DNA of 64,000 nucleotides from Poronia punctata. Lineage: Eukaryota; Ascomycota; Sordariomycetes; Xylariales; Xylariaceae. Shown here piece by piece: positions 54,496-64,000 of the stretch (positions are counted from its first letter, which is position 1; each line of letters starts with the position of its first letter). The position numbers and the translations under genes are program-made. A model generated the notes under the pieces. The model searched no databases. It saw only the letters and a list, made by a program, of their open reading frames with translations, and was not told where the DNA came from. The stretch covers positions 61,873-125,872 of the forward strand of contig MU401525.1 of assembly GCA_022579005.1 (NCBI GenBank), given 5' to 3'.

Positions 54496-55419
54496 TCAGT
54501 CGTGACGAGAATTCATAGAAGCTTTGCTACCATAGGAAGAGCGTGGCGAAGTAGAGCCTACACAAGTCTTCGCCAATTGCTTCTGCTTGGCCGCCCTGAT
54601 CGTGTAGCAGCGCAGGACGCTCAGGTAAAAGGCCACCTTGAGCGGGAAGTTCCATTCCCACGTCGTCCACTTCTCCTGGCCAGAGCAGAGGCGGTACTGT
54701 TCGGCAAGGAGAACAAAGCGTGTGAGATGGTCGGCCATATCCCAGTCCTTCTTGTACACCTTTGCTCCAGTCCACTTAGCCGGGTCCATGTCGCCCTGCT
54801 TCACCGTCTGCAGCTCAAAGAAGAGGTCCTCGGCGGCCCAGTACTTCTGACTCGCCGTGTCGTCGTAGTCATAGTGTCGAGCGAACTCGCTGCCGAGATC
54901 CATCATGTCGGACGAGCTGATATACTCCTTCAGCGCTGTCTGGTCGACTCTAAAAGTACGCGCCACCTCACTCTGAGGTTGCTCTAGTTCGTTCCATACT
55001 GTTCGGGTTATGCCTCGTTAGCCTAGGTGCTGTCTCCGTTTCTCGGTACGTATATGTGTCAACCCAGTTCGCTTGTCCTAGTTGGGTGAATATGTATTGT
55101 AGTCGACAGTACGTTGTATTTATCGTACATGTAAAGGGATTAGGAGGCTTAGGTTGGTAGATATTGGGGTAAGGGGTGCTGGGATTTCTCCTTACTTACA
55201 GATACCCTCAACCGATTCTTCCCACTCCTTTTTCTTATTTCTCCAACGCGAACTCAGAGACGTACTTTTCTGGGAGCTGTGTGAATTCTGCCGACAGGCA
55301 AGATAACTGGCGCCCGGACGAGTGAGAGGCGTGAGACCAGTATGACTTTCTGGCTGGAGACGATCGATGAGCTCGGCGAAGTTAGCCACAGTGAGCTTGG
55401 CGTCTCGCAGGTCTTCCAT
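54496..55419 (-). CDS. Uncharacterised two-exon protein, 240 residues
   Basis: Exon 1 is 55419-55200 and exon 2 is 54998-54496. The intron (GTAAGT donor, CTAAC 22 bases before the acceptor, GAACAG acceptor) splits a Leu codon and joins VEGI to LWNELEQPQSEVART in frame. The N-terminal 75 residues are polar with a basic NKKKEWEE patch. Exon 2 is helical-looking and aromatic-rich (RHYDYDD, KYWAAEDLFFELQ, KKDWDMADHLTRFVLLAEQ, WTTWEWNFPLKVAFYLSVLRC). I recognise no family. The good splice signals argue that it is a real gene. It is oriented with the 2EXR gene. Confidence 0.62.
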
Positions 55420-57240
55420 CTTGCGTCAACGTTTCTCATAGGGGGGTGTGAGTAGCTGTAGGGACCTGTTGTATATGACAATGCTGGCGTCTGATTGGCT
55501 TGCAGGCGCATTCGCAGAATGTCGGCATCGAATGCGACATGAAACTGTAGCCGAGACTCGTTTAGGTAGAGAGACGCCGCGAAGTGTTGGATGCGTATTC
55601 TTGAGCTATTCTAATTGTCATAGTAACCGAGACCGTAGGTAGTTGGAATACCTGTTAAGGTCGGAGGGCAGAATATTAGAGGAGTTGTATGTCAAATATT
55701 CCGATACGGTGCAAGAATTTACGTGTAAATGTTTGTGAGGTATGACCTCGCTCGGGTGCGACCTGTCCCCATGTCCTACCAACCTGGTTCTATCTGTTTG
55801 CTAATGTGACGCATTTTATTAGCTGTGTCCATTGACATTCTAGTGTCAGGACCGTCGTGTTCAACTATTTGTACTTGGGAAGAAGAAAATATTTTTATCT
55901 GGGAAATAGCAAACAATGGGTGTTGATTGGTGCTACCGCAACTGATCCCTGGTTGTTGCTTCTTTGTTCGAAATGGGCAATGAATGTATTTCCCACCTGA
56001 AATTTCTGCAGCGCATGTAACTTACTTATTATAAGTAAGGCAGGTACAGATAGTCGTACCTGCCTATGCACATGCAACCATATAAAGTAGGTACCTAATC
56101 TACCCACAGACAGTTCGCAGCTTAATCCAACGCCTCTCAGATCGTCAATGTTGAATTGCCAGATAAAGACTTAGGTACCGATGAATCATGTCACGTCCCA
56201 GCTGTCCGATATCCCTGTGCTTATCCACGCCACTATACCCTACAACAACACGTGTTGGCTGTCGTGCCACAAGAACATTGGCCGTCGGGAACCATGTTGA
56301 TGGGTACGGCCTCTTTGTTCTCTGCCGCCTCAGGGGTAATTGGTCCAAGCGTCCGTCATCAACCCGAACGACTTTCGTCGTCCTACTCCAACCAATACTA
56401 GATTCGAGGGAAATTACCAGTGCCGAGGTTTTCTAGACATCATTTTGTGTTTCCCACTATGGGCATATGCTCCGGAGTTTCAACTGTAATAAGGCTTCTA
56501 ATCTAGGCCTGTTACCATATCTACCTTTAGGTTTCCTGATTTGAACCATACCCCCAAGGCCGGAAACTTATTCAGATTCTTATGTACGTATCTTATCAGC
56601 AAGGAATACTGAGAAGCCTTTCTTCCTACACATTGATTGGTATTAGAACGTAACTAGGAGGTAAGTTAACTCACACTCTGACACCTCCGCAGGGCAGACG
56701 TCGGTGATCGGTTCTAACCTACAATATAAAAGGGGGCTCTTATCATACAAGCCACGGGTTGCCATTCCCCCACCAGCACCAAGAGATAGAGAGGGGGGCG
56801 GGGGCCGCGTAGATATGAGTAAGGTATGTTGTGTTACTTGCAGTTCCGAATCACGGGATGTAGGCAGAAATAAGCGGAGTAGTAGGCTAGCCAGTTGTCG
56901 GCGCCGGGGTAATTAGATTTATTTTTCCAAGTATTTAGTCCCGATACCCTTTGTTCTCTTCTTCTTAATATTTTAGATCCCGGTAGTGTTCGGTAATGTT
57001 GTAAGTGGTATTGTTCGGTCTTATTTCTATGTATAACTAATTGCCTATGCTTGCTCAGTTATCCTTTATTGTACAGAAACTGCTGTTTCCCCTGTGTATG
57101 AATTTAGCTTTTATTGAACCGACCCTCCGATATAATAGATATGAAGTAGGCTGTTATTGGATAATCTGCAGTTGGTACCCAGGTTAAGAGCTTGGACCTC
57201 ATACCCTGTCTATGAAATATTCAGCGTTGACAGAAACTAC
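55420..57240. other. Long intergenic region, no gene seen
   Basis: Small frames (55448-55642, 55895-56436, 56704-56916) have no motif. TAGGTA/TACCTA words and AT-rich tracts dominate. No RNA gene recognised. Confidence 0.6.
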
Positions 57241-59181
57241 TTAACAAGGTGTGCCCTTCTTCATCAGTGCCTCAACCTCCTTCTGCAGTGCGTCTAGGTC
57301 CGCTAGGATGTCTACCCCCTGTTTATCATCGTTCGCCTCTGCCAAAAGAGTAGAACCATTACCTGTTGATATTATATCTAGACTTCCCCTTCGAATATCG
57401 TCCTTGTCGCTGGGCAGTGGGTTGAGGGGTGGCCGGGCAATTCCGCGAACTCGAGGTGGCGGAGGAGGTGGCGGGCCTGGTGTTCCGCCACCGTCTTTCT
57501 CTCTACTGACTTTCCTAACTGACCCGGCGCTGTTGCCACCTTCCATAGATGCGGAGCTAAGTGGCCGTCTTGTACTCTGCTTCCTAGTCGGCGGAGGAGG
57601 TGGTGGATTTGATTTATTATGGCCAACTACCACCCCGGAGCCCGTTCCGACTATCGTTGTACCTAAGCCACTTAGACTCCTTGTCAGGGGCGTAGCACTA
57701 CTTCCCAAGGGGCTCCGTTCCCTCTCTACCACACCCGGGGTCGTGGCCGGAGAGAAACTCGGCTGGCTAGGTGCCGTGTATGAGCTCCCTTGTCGCGCGT
57801 GAGCTGGTCGGCGCGGCGGAGGCGGAGCTGGTGGATGGAGAGACTTCTCGGGATTCATAGTGACGCGCAAACTATCTGTCCTAGACCGGTTCGACTCCAT
57901 AGATGATCTCGGAGGGTCTTCGTCAGGATTAGTCGAATGAGAAGAGGATATTCTACTTTGTCGGCGCGGCGGGGGCACAGCGGGTTTGCGGGACTGCGTG
58001 CTAGTTTGTGACCCAGACCGGTTTCGAGTGATAGCTGGGGGTGTTGGTGGTCTAGGGTTGGCTTGTAGTTCGGCAAATGCTTCCGGCACCTTTCCGGCTG
58101 CTTCCCGGTCGAATGGAGATTCAGCATCTTCTTCTACAGAGGCGCGGAATGGGGGTGCAGGAAGTGGCTTATTGACATCTGTAACTGCTGAGAAAGGATA
58201 TGGAGGTGTGGTAGATCCCGAGCCAGGTTTCTGAGAATGGCCAACGAGCTGGGGAGGAACAAAACTGGCAGTGGGGGCGATATGTGTTGTGTCACGGGAG
58301 TTGGCCCCGGCACCTAATTCCATAGTGATGAGCTTACCATGTCTAGAGCTAGGAGGCGGCGGTTTTTTCCTTCCCGCAGTAGATGCGACTGTCGGCGACG
58401 GTGACGATGGTAAGACGGTCGTACGTTCTGGCAGCTCTTCAGATCCTGAGATAAGAGTTGTTGTCGGTGTTTCCTGCACAGCGTCCGCATTACTGGCCCT
58501 GTCAGGGGAAAATTGATCTTGGGTATGGCCGGATTCCGACACAATCCTAGCTGGAGTTGGAGCTTTCTGAGCAGGTTGCGGTATACTTGCGTGACCAGTC
58601 AGAAGTAACCGCTTGAAGGAATCAACATCAAGTGCGCCTTTATTCGTGCCCGTGACAGAATCCTCCTCTTTCTGAACTCCATTCTCTATATCATGTAGTG
58701 TCCTGGCAAAAGGGTTCGCAGGGACATGCGACGGGGATGACGCTGATAGGGGTAGTTCGTCTATTTGCAAATGGTTACTGTTGAATGGGCCGCCTTCGTC
58801 ATCGGTACCGCTCGGGCCGCTGGAGCTATCATCATCGTCACTGCTATCTTGGTCTAGCGACTCCAGCGCAGGGTAACGCGTAACCGGGACAACATCCTCC
58901 GGTGATGAAGGGGGCGGCGACTGCACGCGAACCTTCTTGGTAATCTTCTTGGGTTGCTTCTGTACTGGTTGCTCTTCTTCGTCTCGCCTTTCAACCTCTG
59001 AGACAGCTGATCTGAAAGTAGTAAAGGGGGGCCGACTGGCGCCAGAGGATGGAGCAGCTTCAGTGCTGAAAATTGAGCTTAACGACTCAGTTGGGGCGGT
59101 GGTCGTAGGGGTGGACACAGGTGTTCCCAGTTTTCGTCGGAACGGATTGTTTGACCCGAATGAAGGCCCCGTCGAAGACAT
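57241..59181 (-). CDS. Proline-rich, NPF-motif, disordered protein
   Basis: Single exon, 646 residues from the ATG at 59181 (MSSTGPSFGSNNPFRRK). Two NPF motifs (NNPFRR and NPFARTLHD) match the peptide bound by EH domains in endocytosis. Several poly-Pro/SH3-type runs follow (PPPPPPRVRG, PPPRRQSR, PAPPPPRRPA), as do acidic SDDDDSSSGPSG and a short conserved-looking LDVDSFKRLLLTG. The C terminus (DILADLDALQKEVEALMKKGTPC) is a predicted coiled coil. This set of features is common in fungal actin-patch or polarity adaptors. The family is not one I can name, and the function is inference. Confidence 0.72.
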   Translation of the reverse strand: MSSTGPSFGSNNPFRRKLGTPVSTPTTTAPTESLSSIFSTEAAPSSGASRPPFTTFRSAVSEVERRDEEEQPVQKQPKKITKKVRVQSPPPSSPEDVVPVTRYPALESLDQDSSDDDDSSSGPSGTDDEGGPFNSNHLQIDELPLSASSPSHVPANPFARTLHDIENGVQKEEDSVTGTNKGALDVDSFKRLLLTGHASIPQPAQKAPTPARIVSESGHTQDQFSPDRASNADAVQETPTTTLISGSEELPERTTVLPSSPSPTVASTAGRKKPPPPSSRHGKLITMELGAGANSRDTTHIAPTASFVPPQLVGHSQKPGSGSTTPPYPFSAVTDVNKPLPAPPFRASVEEDAESPFDREAAGKVPEAFAELQANPRPPTPPAITRNRSGSQTSTQSRKPAVPPPRRQSRISSSHSTNPDEDPPRSSMESNRSRTDSLRVTMNPEKSLHPPAPPPPRRPAHARQGSSYTAPSQPSFSPATTPGVVERERSPLGSSATPLTRSLSGLGTTIVGTGSGVVVGHNKSNPPPPPPTRKQSTRRPLSSASMEGGNSAGSVRKVSREKDGGGTPGPPPPPPPRVRGIARPPLNPLPSDKDDIRRGSLDIISTGNGSTLLAEANDDKQGVDILADLDALQKEVEALMKKGTPC

Positions 59182-61343
59182 GGTGATTAATAGCACTAGC
59201 AGGGACAACAAGTTCGGGAAAGGTGCGTTGCCAGTTTGCTGTTGCCGTCGATAGTCGGGCTATCTCATGGCCATGTTAGGCCGGATCGACACCAATTAAC
59301 GCGCTGCAGGATTATTAAAAATCACCAGGGAAAGGAGGTTTGCGCTCGATGCAATGGAGGTTGAGGTCTGATCTGACGCGGTTGGTCAATGATGGTCGCA
59401 ATCCGTCGCTATTCGTTGGTTGATGTCGCAGCAGCAGCCGAGTGGTCAAATTCTCAGCCCACCACTCAAGTACTACTCACTGTACACGGACCTGACTCCT
59501 TGGATTCACATAGAGATCAACAGATAGCGTGCGACATAAGAGACGCACACATACATATACACAAATTCACACGTAATAAAGCTGACGGCACAAGAACAGG
59601 GGCGGAAACTGGTGACTGATATGGGTGACAATCGGAAGAGCCGGTCCTACTTCACCTTGAACCTAGCTGTGGGGAGGGGCGGGAGGGGGAGGGGAGCGCC
59701 TAACAATATCTTGTAGTGGACCCTCTATACCTTAACAAGCTTACCTGGTGAAGTGCCACTTGTCTGCACTAACCGGTTTGGTACAAAGCCTTGATAAGAT
59801 AAGCAATAGGCAGCTCCTGAAACTGTACCTTGATCGAGGATCAAGATGTCACGCATATTGCGCAAACGCCCCCATTCCAAGATGGGCCTCAAGTCCAACA
59901 GGAGGCAACAACTTATCTTACTCGACTGTCTAGGCTCCCATAATTTTCACACACTCAAGTATTCATTTCTATTTGCTCTATGTGTATGCCTAAAGTTAGT
60001 GACGTATGTTATTCTAGTCAAGCTATTTTACATGGCCAAACTTGTATGTATACTAAGGCTAGATAGTGTTGGCTTATTATGAGCGTAATAAATGCCTCCT
60101 ATTCTTGTCTAAAGATGCCTTCACCACATAATCAGGACGGCTGTCGCACAATTACCGCTGCACCAACCGATAGCCTCCCATCAGACTTGATCAGGATTAT
60201 AACTGTAAGAGCGTTAAGCTGTGGGTAAGTAGGTGCCTACATACTTAGGCACCAAAGGTAATGAGGAGTTGGCATGGGCTGACCAAAGCAAAGAGCACAA
60301 ATATCACTTGTTTTAAGCTAGAGTAAGCCGAGATGAAAAAAGATTAGGATCAATTATTACACCATCTAGACACTGGTTATGCGTAATGGAATTGGACTTC
60401 AACATTTGAAACCTAGTAGCTACAGTATTTTGGAGGACAAACAGCCCTTTATGTCACCAGCAAGAAATAGAGGACAGGGTGAGCAAGGACGTACAGGTGT
60501 TGTTGTCGTGAATTGATATCAATATATCTTACGTGTAAAATATGCGCATGTGTGTACACGTCACGGTGGTTACACAACAAAGGTACATGGATGAAGGTTG
60601 TAATGTACCTACATCTCAAGGTATAAATCTAAAATAGAGTTCTCCAGCCAGGTGGAGGTGGAAGTGGGGTACATTCGGGACAGGCACCTACAGGCCGGGT
60701 GGGAGCCGGTCCATTCCACTTTTGGGTTATAGCGTGGTTGAGCCCCATGTACACGTGATACCCCTTATCGACAATGATAAAAGCTGCTTTCCCTTTTCAG
60801 AAAAATGTAAACAACACAACCACCACCCCACAATCCACCAACAGTAAAAGACGCGTTAAAATGCTTCAACCACCAACTCAGCCTCTTTAGGTATTTAACA
60901 TATCAAATGATAATCCAGAGATTAGACCATCTTATCGTCACTATAGCCAAAGACATGGACATGATAGAAAATGTTTTATGAAACCATTGAGCCTTGGTAT
61001 AATTACAGTGTGTATCGTCATCGCATCGTCAAAACCCATGGGTCTCCAACCGCTGTGTCCCCCAAAAGATGCCATGACAGAAGTATGTGCAATCCACTCA
61101 AAAGCAGAAACCTATAATCAACAGGGTCTGCACTTCAGCAACGCCTGATATGCCACGTAATACCTTTTGGGCATCCTTTACTTGCAACCCAAACAAGCAA
61201 GCATGAAAAGTGTTCCCCAAACCCCTTGCATGATAACAAAGCCATACACAAATGTGTGCACATCACTTTATACCCTAACCCTGAACGCCAGCTGACCAGC
61301 CATCCCAACCAAGAATAAAAAAGGAACAAAAAACCCAGACTGT
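59182..61343. other. Long intergenic region, no gene seen
   Basis: Divided between the promoter of the proline-rich gene (left) and the 3' flank of histone H1 (right). A frame at 59748-60082 is featureless. A CCCGCCCC-like G-rich stretch is at 59680-59700. No RNA gene is recognised. Confidence 0.6.
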
Positions 61344-62447
61344 TTATGCGGCAGCTTCAGCCTTGGCTTCCTTCTTGGGGGCCTTTTCCTTCTTTGGCGC
61401 CGCTTTCTTGGGAGCGGCGGCTTTCTTAGTGGCGGCAGGCTTGGCAGCTTTCTTCTCAACACGGCCTGCCTTTGTCTTGGAAAGGGCAGCAGGCTTTTCT
61501 GTCTCGGTGGTCTTTGGTTGGTCAGTATTTTATCTTGGTAGAGGTGAGTGGTATGACATACCTCCTTCTCCTTCTTTGCGGCGGCGGCCTTCTTGGGAGC
61601 GGCTTTCTTGGGGGCAGCAGCCTTCTTCGCGGCAGGCTTCTTTTCTTTTTCGGCAACAGTATCCTTCTCCTTCTTGGGAGCCGCAGCTTTCTTGGTAGCT
61701 GGCTTCTTTGCGGTCTCCTTAGGGGCGGCCTTCTTTACTTCCTTGTCGCCAGCCTCCTTCTCCTTCTTGGGAGCTGGCTTGGTGGTTTCCTTTGACTTCT
61801 TGGACAGCTTAGTAGTGCCAGAAGGACCTATAATATGTCAGTTCTACCGCTAGCTTGACTTGATTGTAGGAAACATTGGTAGTTCGGGTAATAAAACATA
61901 CCCTTGGGCTGTTCAAAGATTCCCTTCTCGACACCAGCCTTCAACGCTCTATTGAAGAGAGAGTCGAACATTGTGTCACCAGCGTTGATGTTGTTGTTTG
62001 CCTTGACATATTTCTTGAGCGATTGCCGGCTATGTGCACGTTAGCGTGAGAGGAACCAAACTATTGCACATAAGACAAAACATACCTAGAGCCAGTGCGA
62101 TCTTTGAGCTGTGGCGAGAAACATGAACACGTTAGTATGACGGACACTGGCATGACACAAGGGCAAGCGATGAGTTGGGTTGGGGCTTCCAGTCACAGCA
62201 GACAGACGTGGTCCAAAGGCGGAATGTGCCCAACCCAACACAAGGCCGACCGACACTGGATGCGCCGGAGTCAAAGGGACAGGGAGCATTTACAGCAACG
62301 ATAGCATCGGTAATCATATCCTGTAGATAATTAGTATCTTATCCCATTGTTGTTTGACCGGCAGTTATATATAAACTTGGTACATACCTGGTAGGAAGCA
62401 TGAGTGCTCTTAGGCTTGGAGGCGCCTTCTGTCTTCTTGGGAGCCAT
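61344..62447 (-). CDS. Linker histone H1
   Basis: Histone H1 binds linker DNA and compacts chromatin. Six exons, 62447-62388, 62320-62294, 62108-62086, 62029-61902, 61827-61562 and 61511-61344, join in phase and give 223 residues, close to Neurospora H1. The winged-helix globular domain is spread over exons 1-4: [35 protein letters not shown], seen only after splicing (no more than short parts are contiguous in the DNA), then AGDTMFDSLFNRALKAGVEKG. The C-terminal half is Lys/Ala/Pro-rich with repeated AAPKKAAPKK units. Five introns is unusually many for a histone gene and implies normal polyadenylated mRNA. A 27-base exon 2 and 23-base exon 3 are easily missed. Confidence 0.94.
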
Positions 62448-64000
62448 TGCGACGGATGCGGTGGGAATAATACCACGTTTACAAAAGGCTATGGATATTG
62501 AGCTTGATTGAAAGCGATGTTAAGAAAGCTGGTGTGAAAAGCAAATTGATTGATTGACAAATACTATATCAAGTATGAAGCAATAGTATGTGAGAGTTGG
62601 AAAGGAAACGAGAAGGGGAGGGAGGTGCCGGCTGGGGGCGCGTCGGCGAGCAGGTGTGTGCACTCTTATAGTAAAGTGGGGTGACGGGAGATGCACAATC
62701 AGTAAAAATACCGAATTTTGGCTTGGGGTGGCATTTGGGTGCGGGCGCTGGTGCCCAGCACATCCAGTGCCCCAGCTGGTCCCTTCCCTAGGAGCTAGTT
62801 GACCTACTACTCCATCTCATCCCATTCCCATACCATCCTATTGTTTTTATTTCCCTCCCGACTACTCTTTCAAACTACCCAAGGTTACCACGTGTAGACA
62901 GACCACCGTATCTATCAATTCGACAAACCATTTGCATATTCCCCTTCTTTCCCCATTCCCCAAGCATTTGCCATCTCCCCTCTTTCCTCAAACACAAATA
63001 TTTCTCTTGACCAGGGCACCATATCCTTGCCACGGGAGAGAGCAAGGTTCAATAAGCCTCTCTCATACTTGAGCATATTTGACTATCTAGGTAATATACA
63101 CCTTAACAACTCAACCTTATTTCAACTCAACTTGTGTTCTGTATATTCTGCCATGCACTTTTTGAGTGCAGACATTAGTTTCGACTTGGCATAAACGCCC
63201 CTAAAAAGAAAGAAGGGGGTGCTGACATGTCATGTGCTGCAATAGAGTTGTGGCAATCATCTGTATACTGGAGATAGATTCATGGTGTTTTTACCCACCC
63301 TCCGGCCCCGGCATCGTCGTGGCATGGCATGAGCAAGGTCCGGTACTGCTGTTGTCTTGCATGTTCCCTACCCTTGCAAATCATCGATGAATTGGATGAG
63401 ATATGAATCAAGAGTAAGCGAATTAAAACCACCATTTAGGATGTAATAGATTGGTGCTTGACCTGTTTAGGGCCGGTTACTCTTGCTCTTTTGCCTGTTT
63501 GGGCTAGACAAGTGTAGAGGGAACTATTTTGACACATCACACAGCCTCTCCAGTTTCTCTACAACCAATCAGTCAATATCTTTAAAGTTCTCAACCTTGA
63601 CGCTTGAGACCCACAAAGAAGTCATGGTGATTGTAGGAGGAGTCTGGACTTCGAAACGAGGACTTGGTCACACTCGGGTCTAGCCAGCCGCCAACAACCT
63701 GCACGTAAAGTAAAGTAAAGTAGGTAGGCCGGCCCTAGCTAGTATCTAGGCTAGGTGACCGTGTTCGCCCCCTTCTTCGCCCTTCTCAAGCTTGTCTTCT
63801 CTGACGGCACTCCTCGTTCCAGCTGTTGTACCAGGTCATTTTCACTCAGACTCCCCGATCGGTTCTGTTCGATTTTTCTAATTGGTTTAGATTTATAGCG
63901 CCACCGTTTGTTGTACAGGTACTCCAACTACGAGTGAACAATCAAATCATGCGTCTTGTCTTGACGACCAATTCAGACCAGCTACGGTCGAGGTATCTTC
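62448..64000. other. Histone H1 promoter and right-end intergenic sequence
   Basis: The first few hundred bases hold the H1 promoter. A GTAAA/GTAAAG triplet repeat occurs at 63700-63722. No gene is supported up to the window edge; the frame at 63483-63683 has no motif. Confidence 0.6.

Noticed and set aside
54496..54966. Stand-alone 156-codon protein beginning at 54966
   Set aside because: The first codon is GTG; the frame continues upstream to a CAG acceptor that joins an ATG-led exon at 55419.
1..64000. CRISPR array, prophage, transposon or bacterial operon
   Set aside because: No regularly spaced identical repeats, transposase/integrase/reverse transcriptase motifs or operon layout; the intron-rich genes are fungal.

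Overview
The window is nuclear DNA of a filamentous ascomycete (Pezizomycotina, most likely a Sordariomycete; Xylariales would fit but cannot be proved here). The signs are short spliceosomal introns (about 45-250 nt, GTAnGT donors, CTAAC-like branch points), fungus-specific families (HET domain, Zn2Cys6 regulators, 2EXR, GH125/Mug157, GH45, a fungal type of seven-pass membrane protein), intron-containing and intronless tRNA genes, and gene-poor AT-richer spacers full of TAGGTA/TACCTA-type short motifs. I support 22 protein genes (one cut by the window edge) and 2 tRNA genes.

Left third (1-17,988): 5' part of a polysaccharide deacetylase (minus), a seven-pass membrane protein (minus), a GH125 exo-alpha-mannosidase (minus), and an unrecognised nuclear-looking protein (minus) that is divergent from the most unusual gene of the window: an FHA-kinase that splices in frame onto a pair of KilA-N/APSES-like DNA-binding domains (10,957-14,020). 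A His/Gln/Asn-rich Zn2Cys6 regulator follows.

Middle (18,463-42,761): a secreted GH45 cellulase, a CAD/ADH6-type alcohol dehydrogenase, the Golgi protein Vps74/GOLPH3, an RPAP1/Rba50-like RNA polymerase assembly factor, a 4-kb gene-free stretch that carries an assembly gap with duplicated, low-quality contig ends, the HIR subunit Hpc2, a nine-exon SDR oxidoreductase, a small orphan ORF, the nucleolar Rrp14/SURF6, a secreted S51 (cyanophycinase-like) protein, and a tRNA-Ala(TGC) with a 37-nt intron.

Right third (43,759-64,000): a Zn-cluster-less transcription-factor-like protein with a polypyrimidine minisatellite in an intron, a secreted 221-aa orphan, tRNA-Gly(GCC), a HET-domain protein, a 2EXR protein with a long acidic tail, a two-exon orphan, a proline-rich NPF-motif protein and linker histone H1 with five introns.

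There is no operon or evident secondary-metabolite cluster. The genes read as a mix of housekeeping chromatin, nucleolar, Golgi and transcription functions (HPC2, RBA50, RRP14, VPS74, histone H1) and accessory genes (secreted hydrolases, HET, orphan and signalling-fusion genes). All gene models are my own splice reconstructions checked for phase; no database search was possible.
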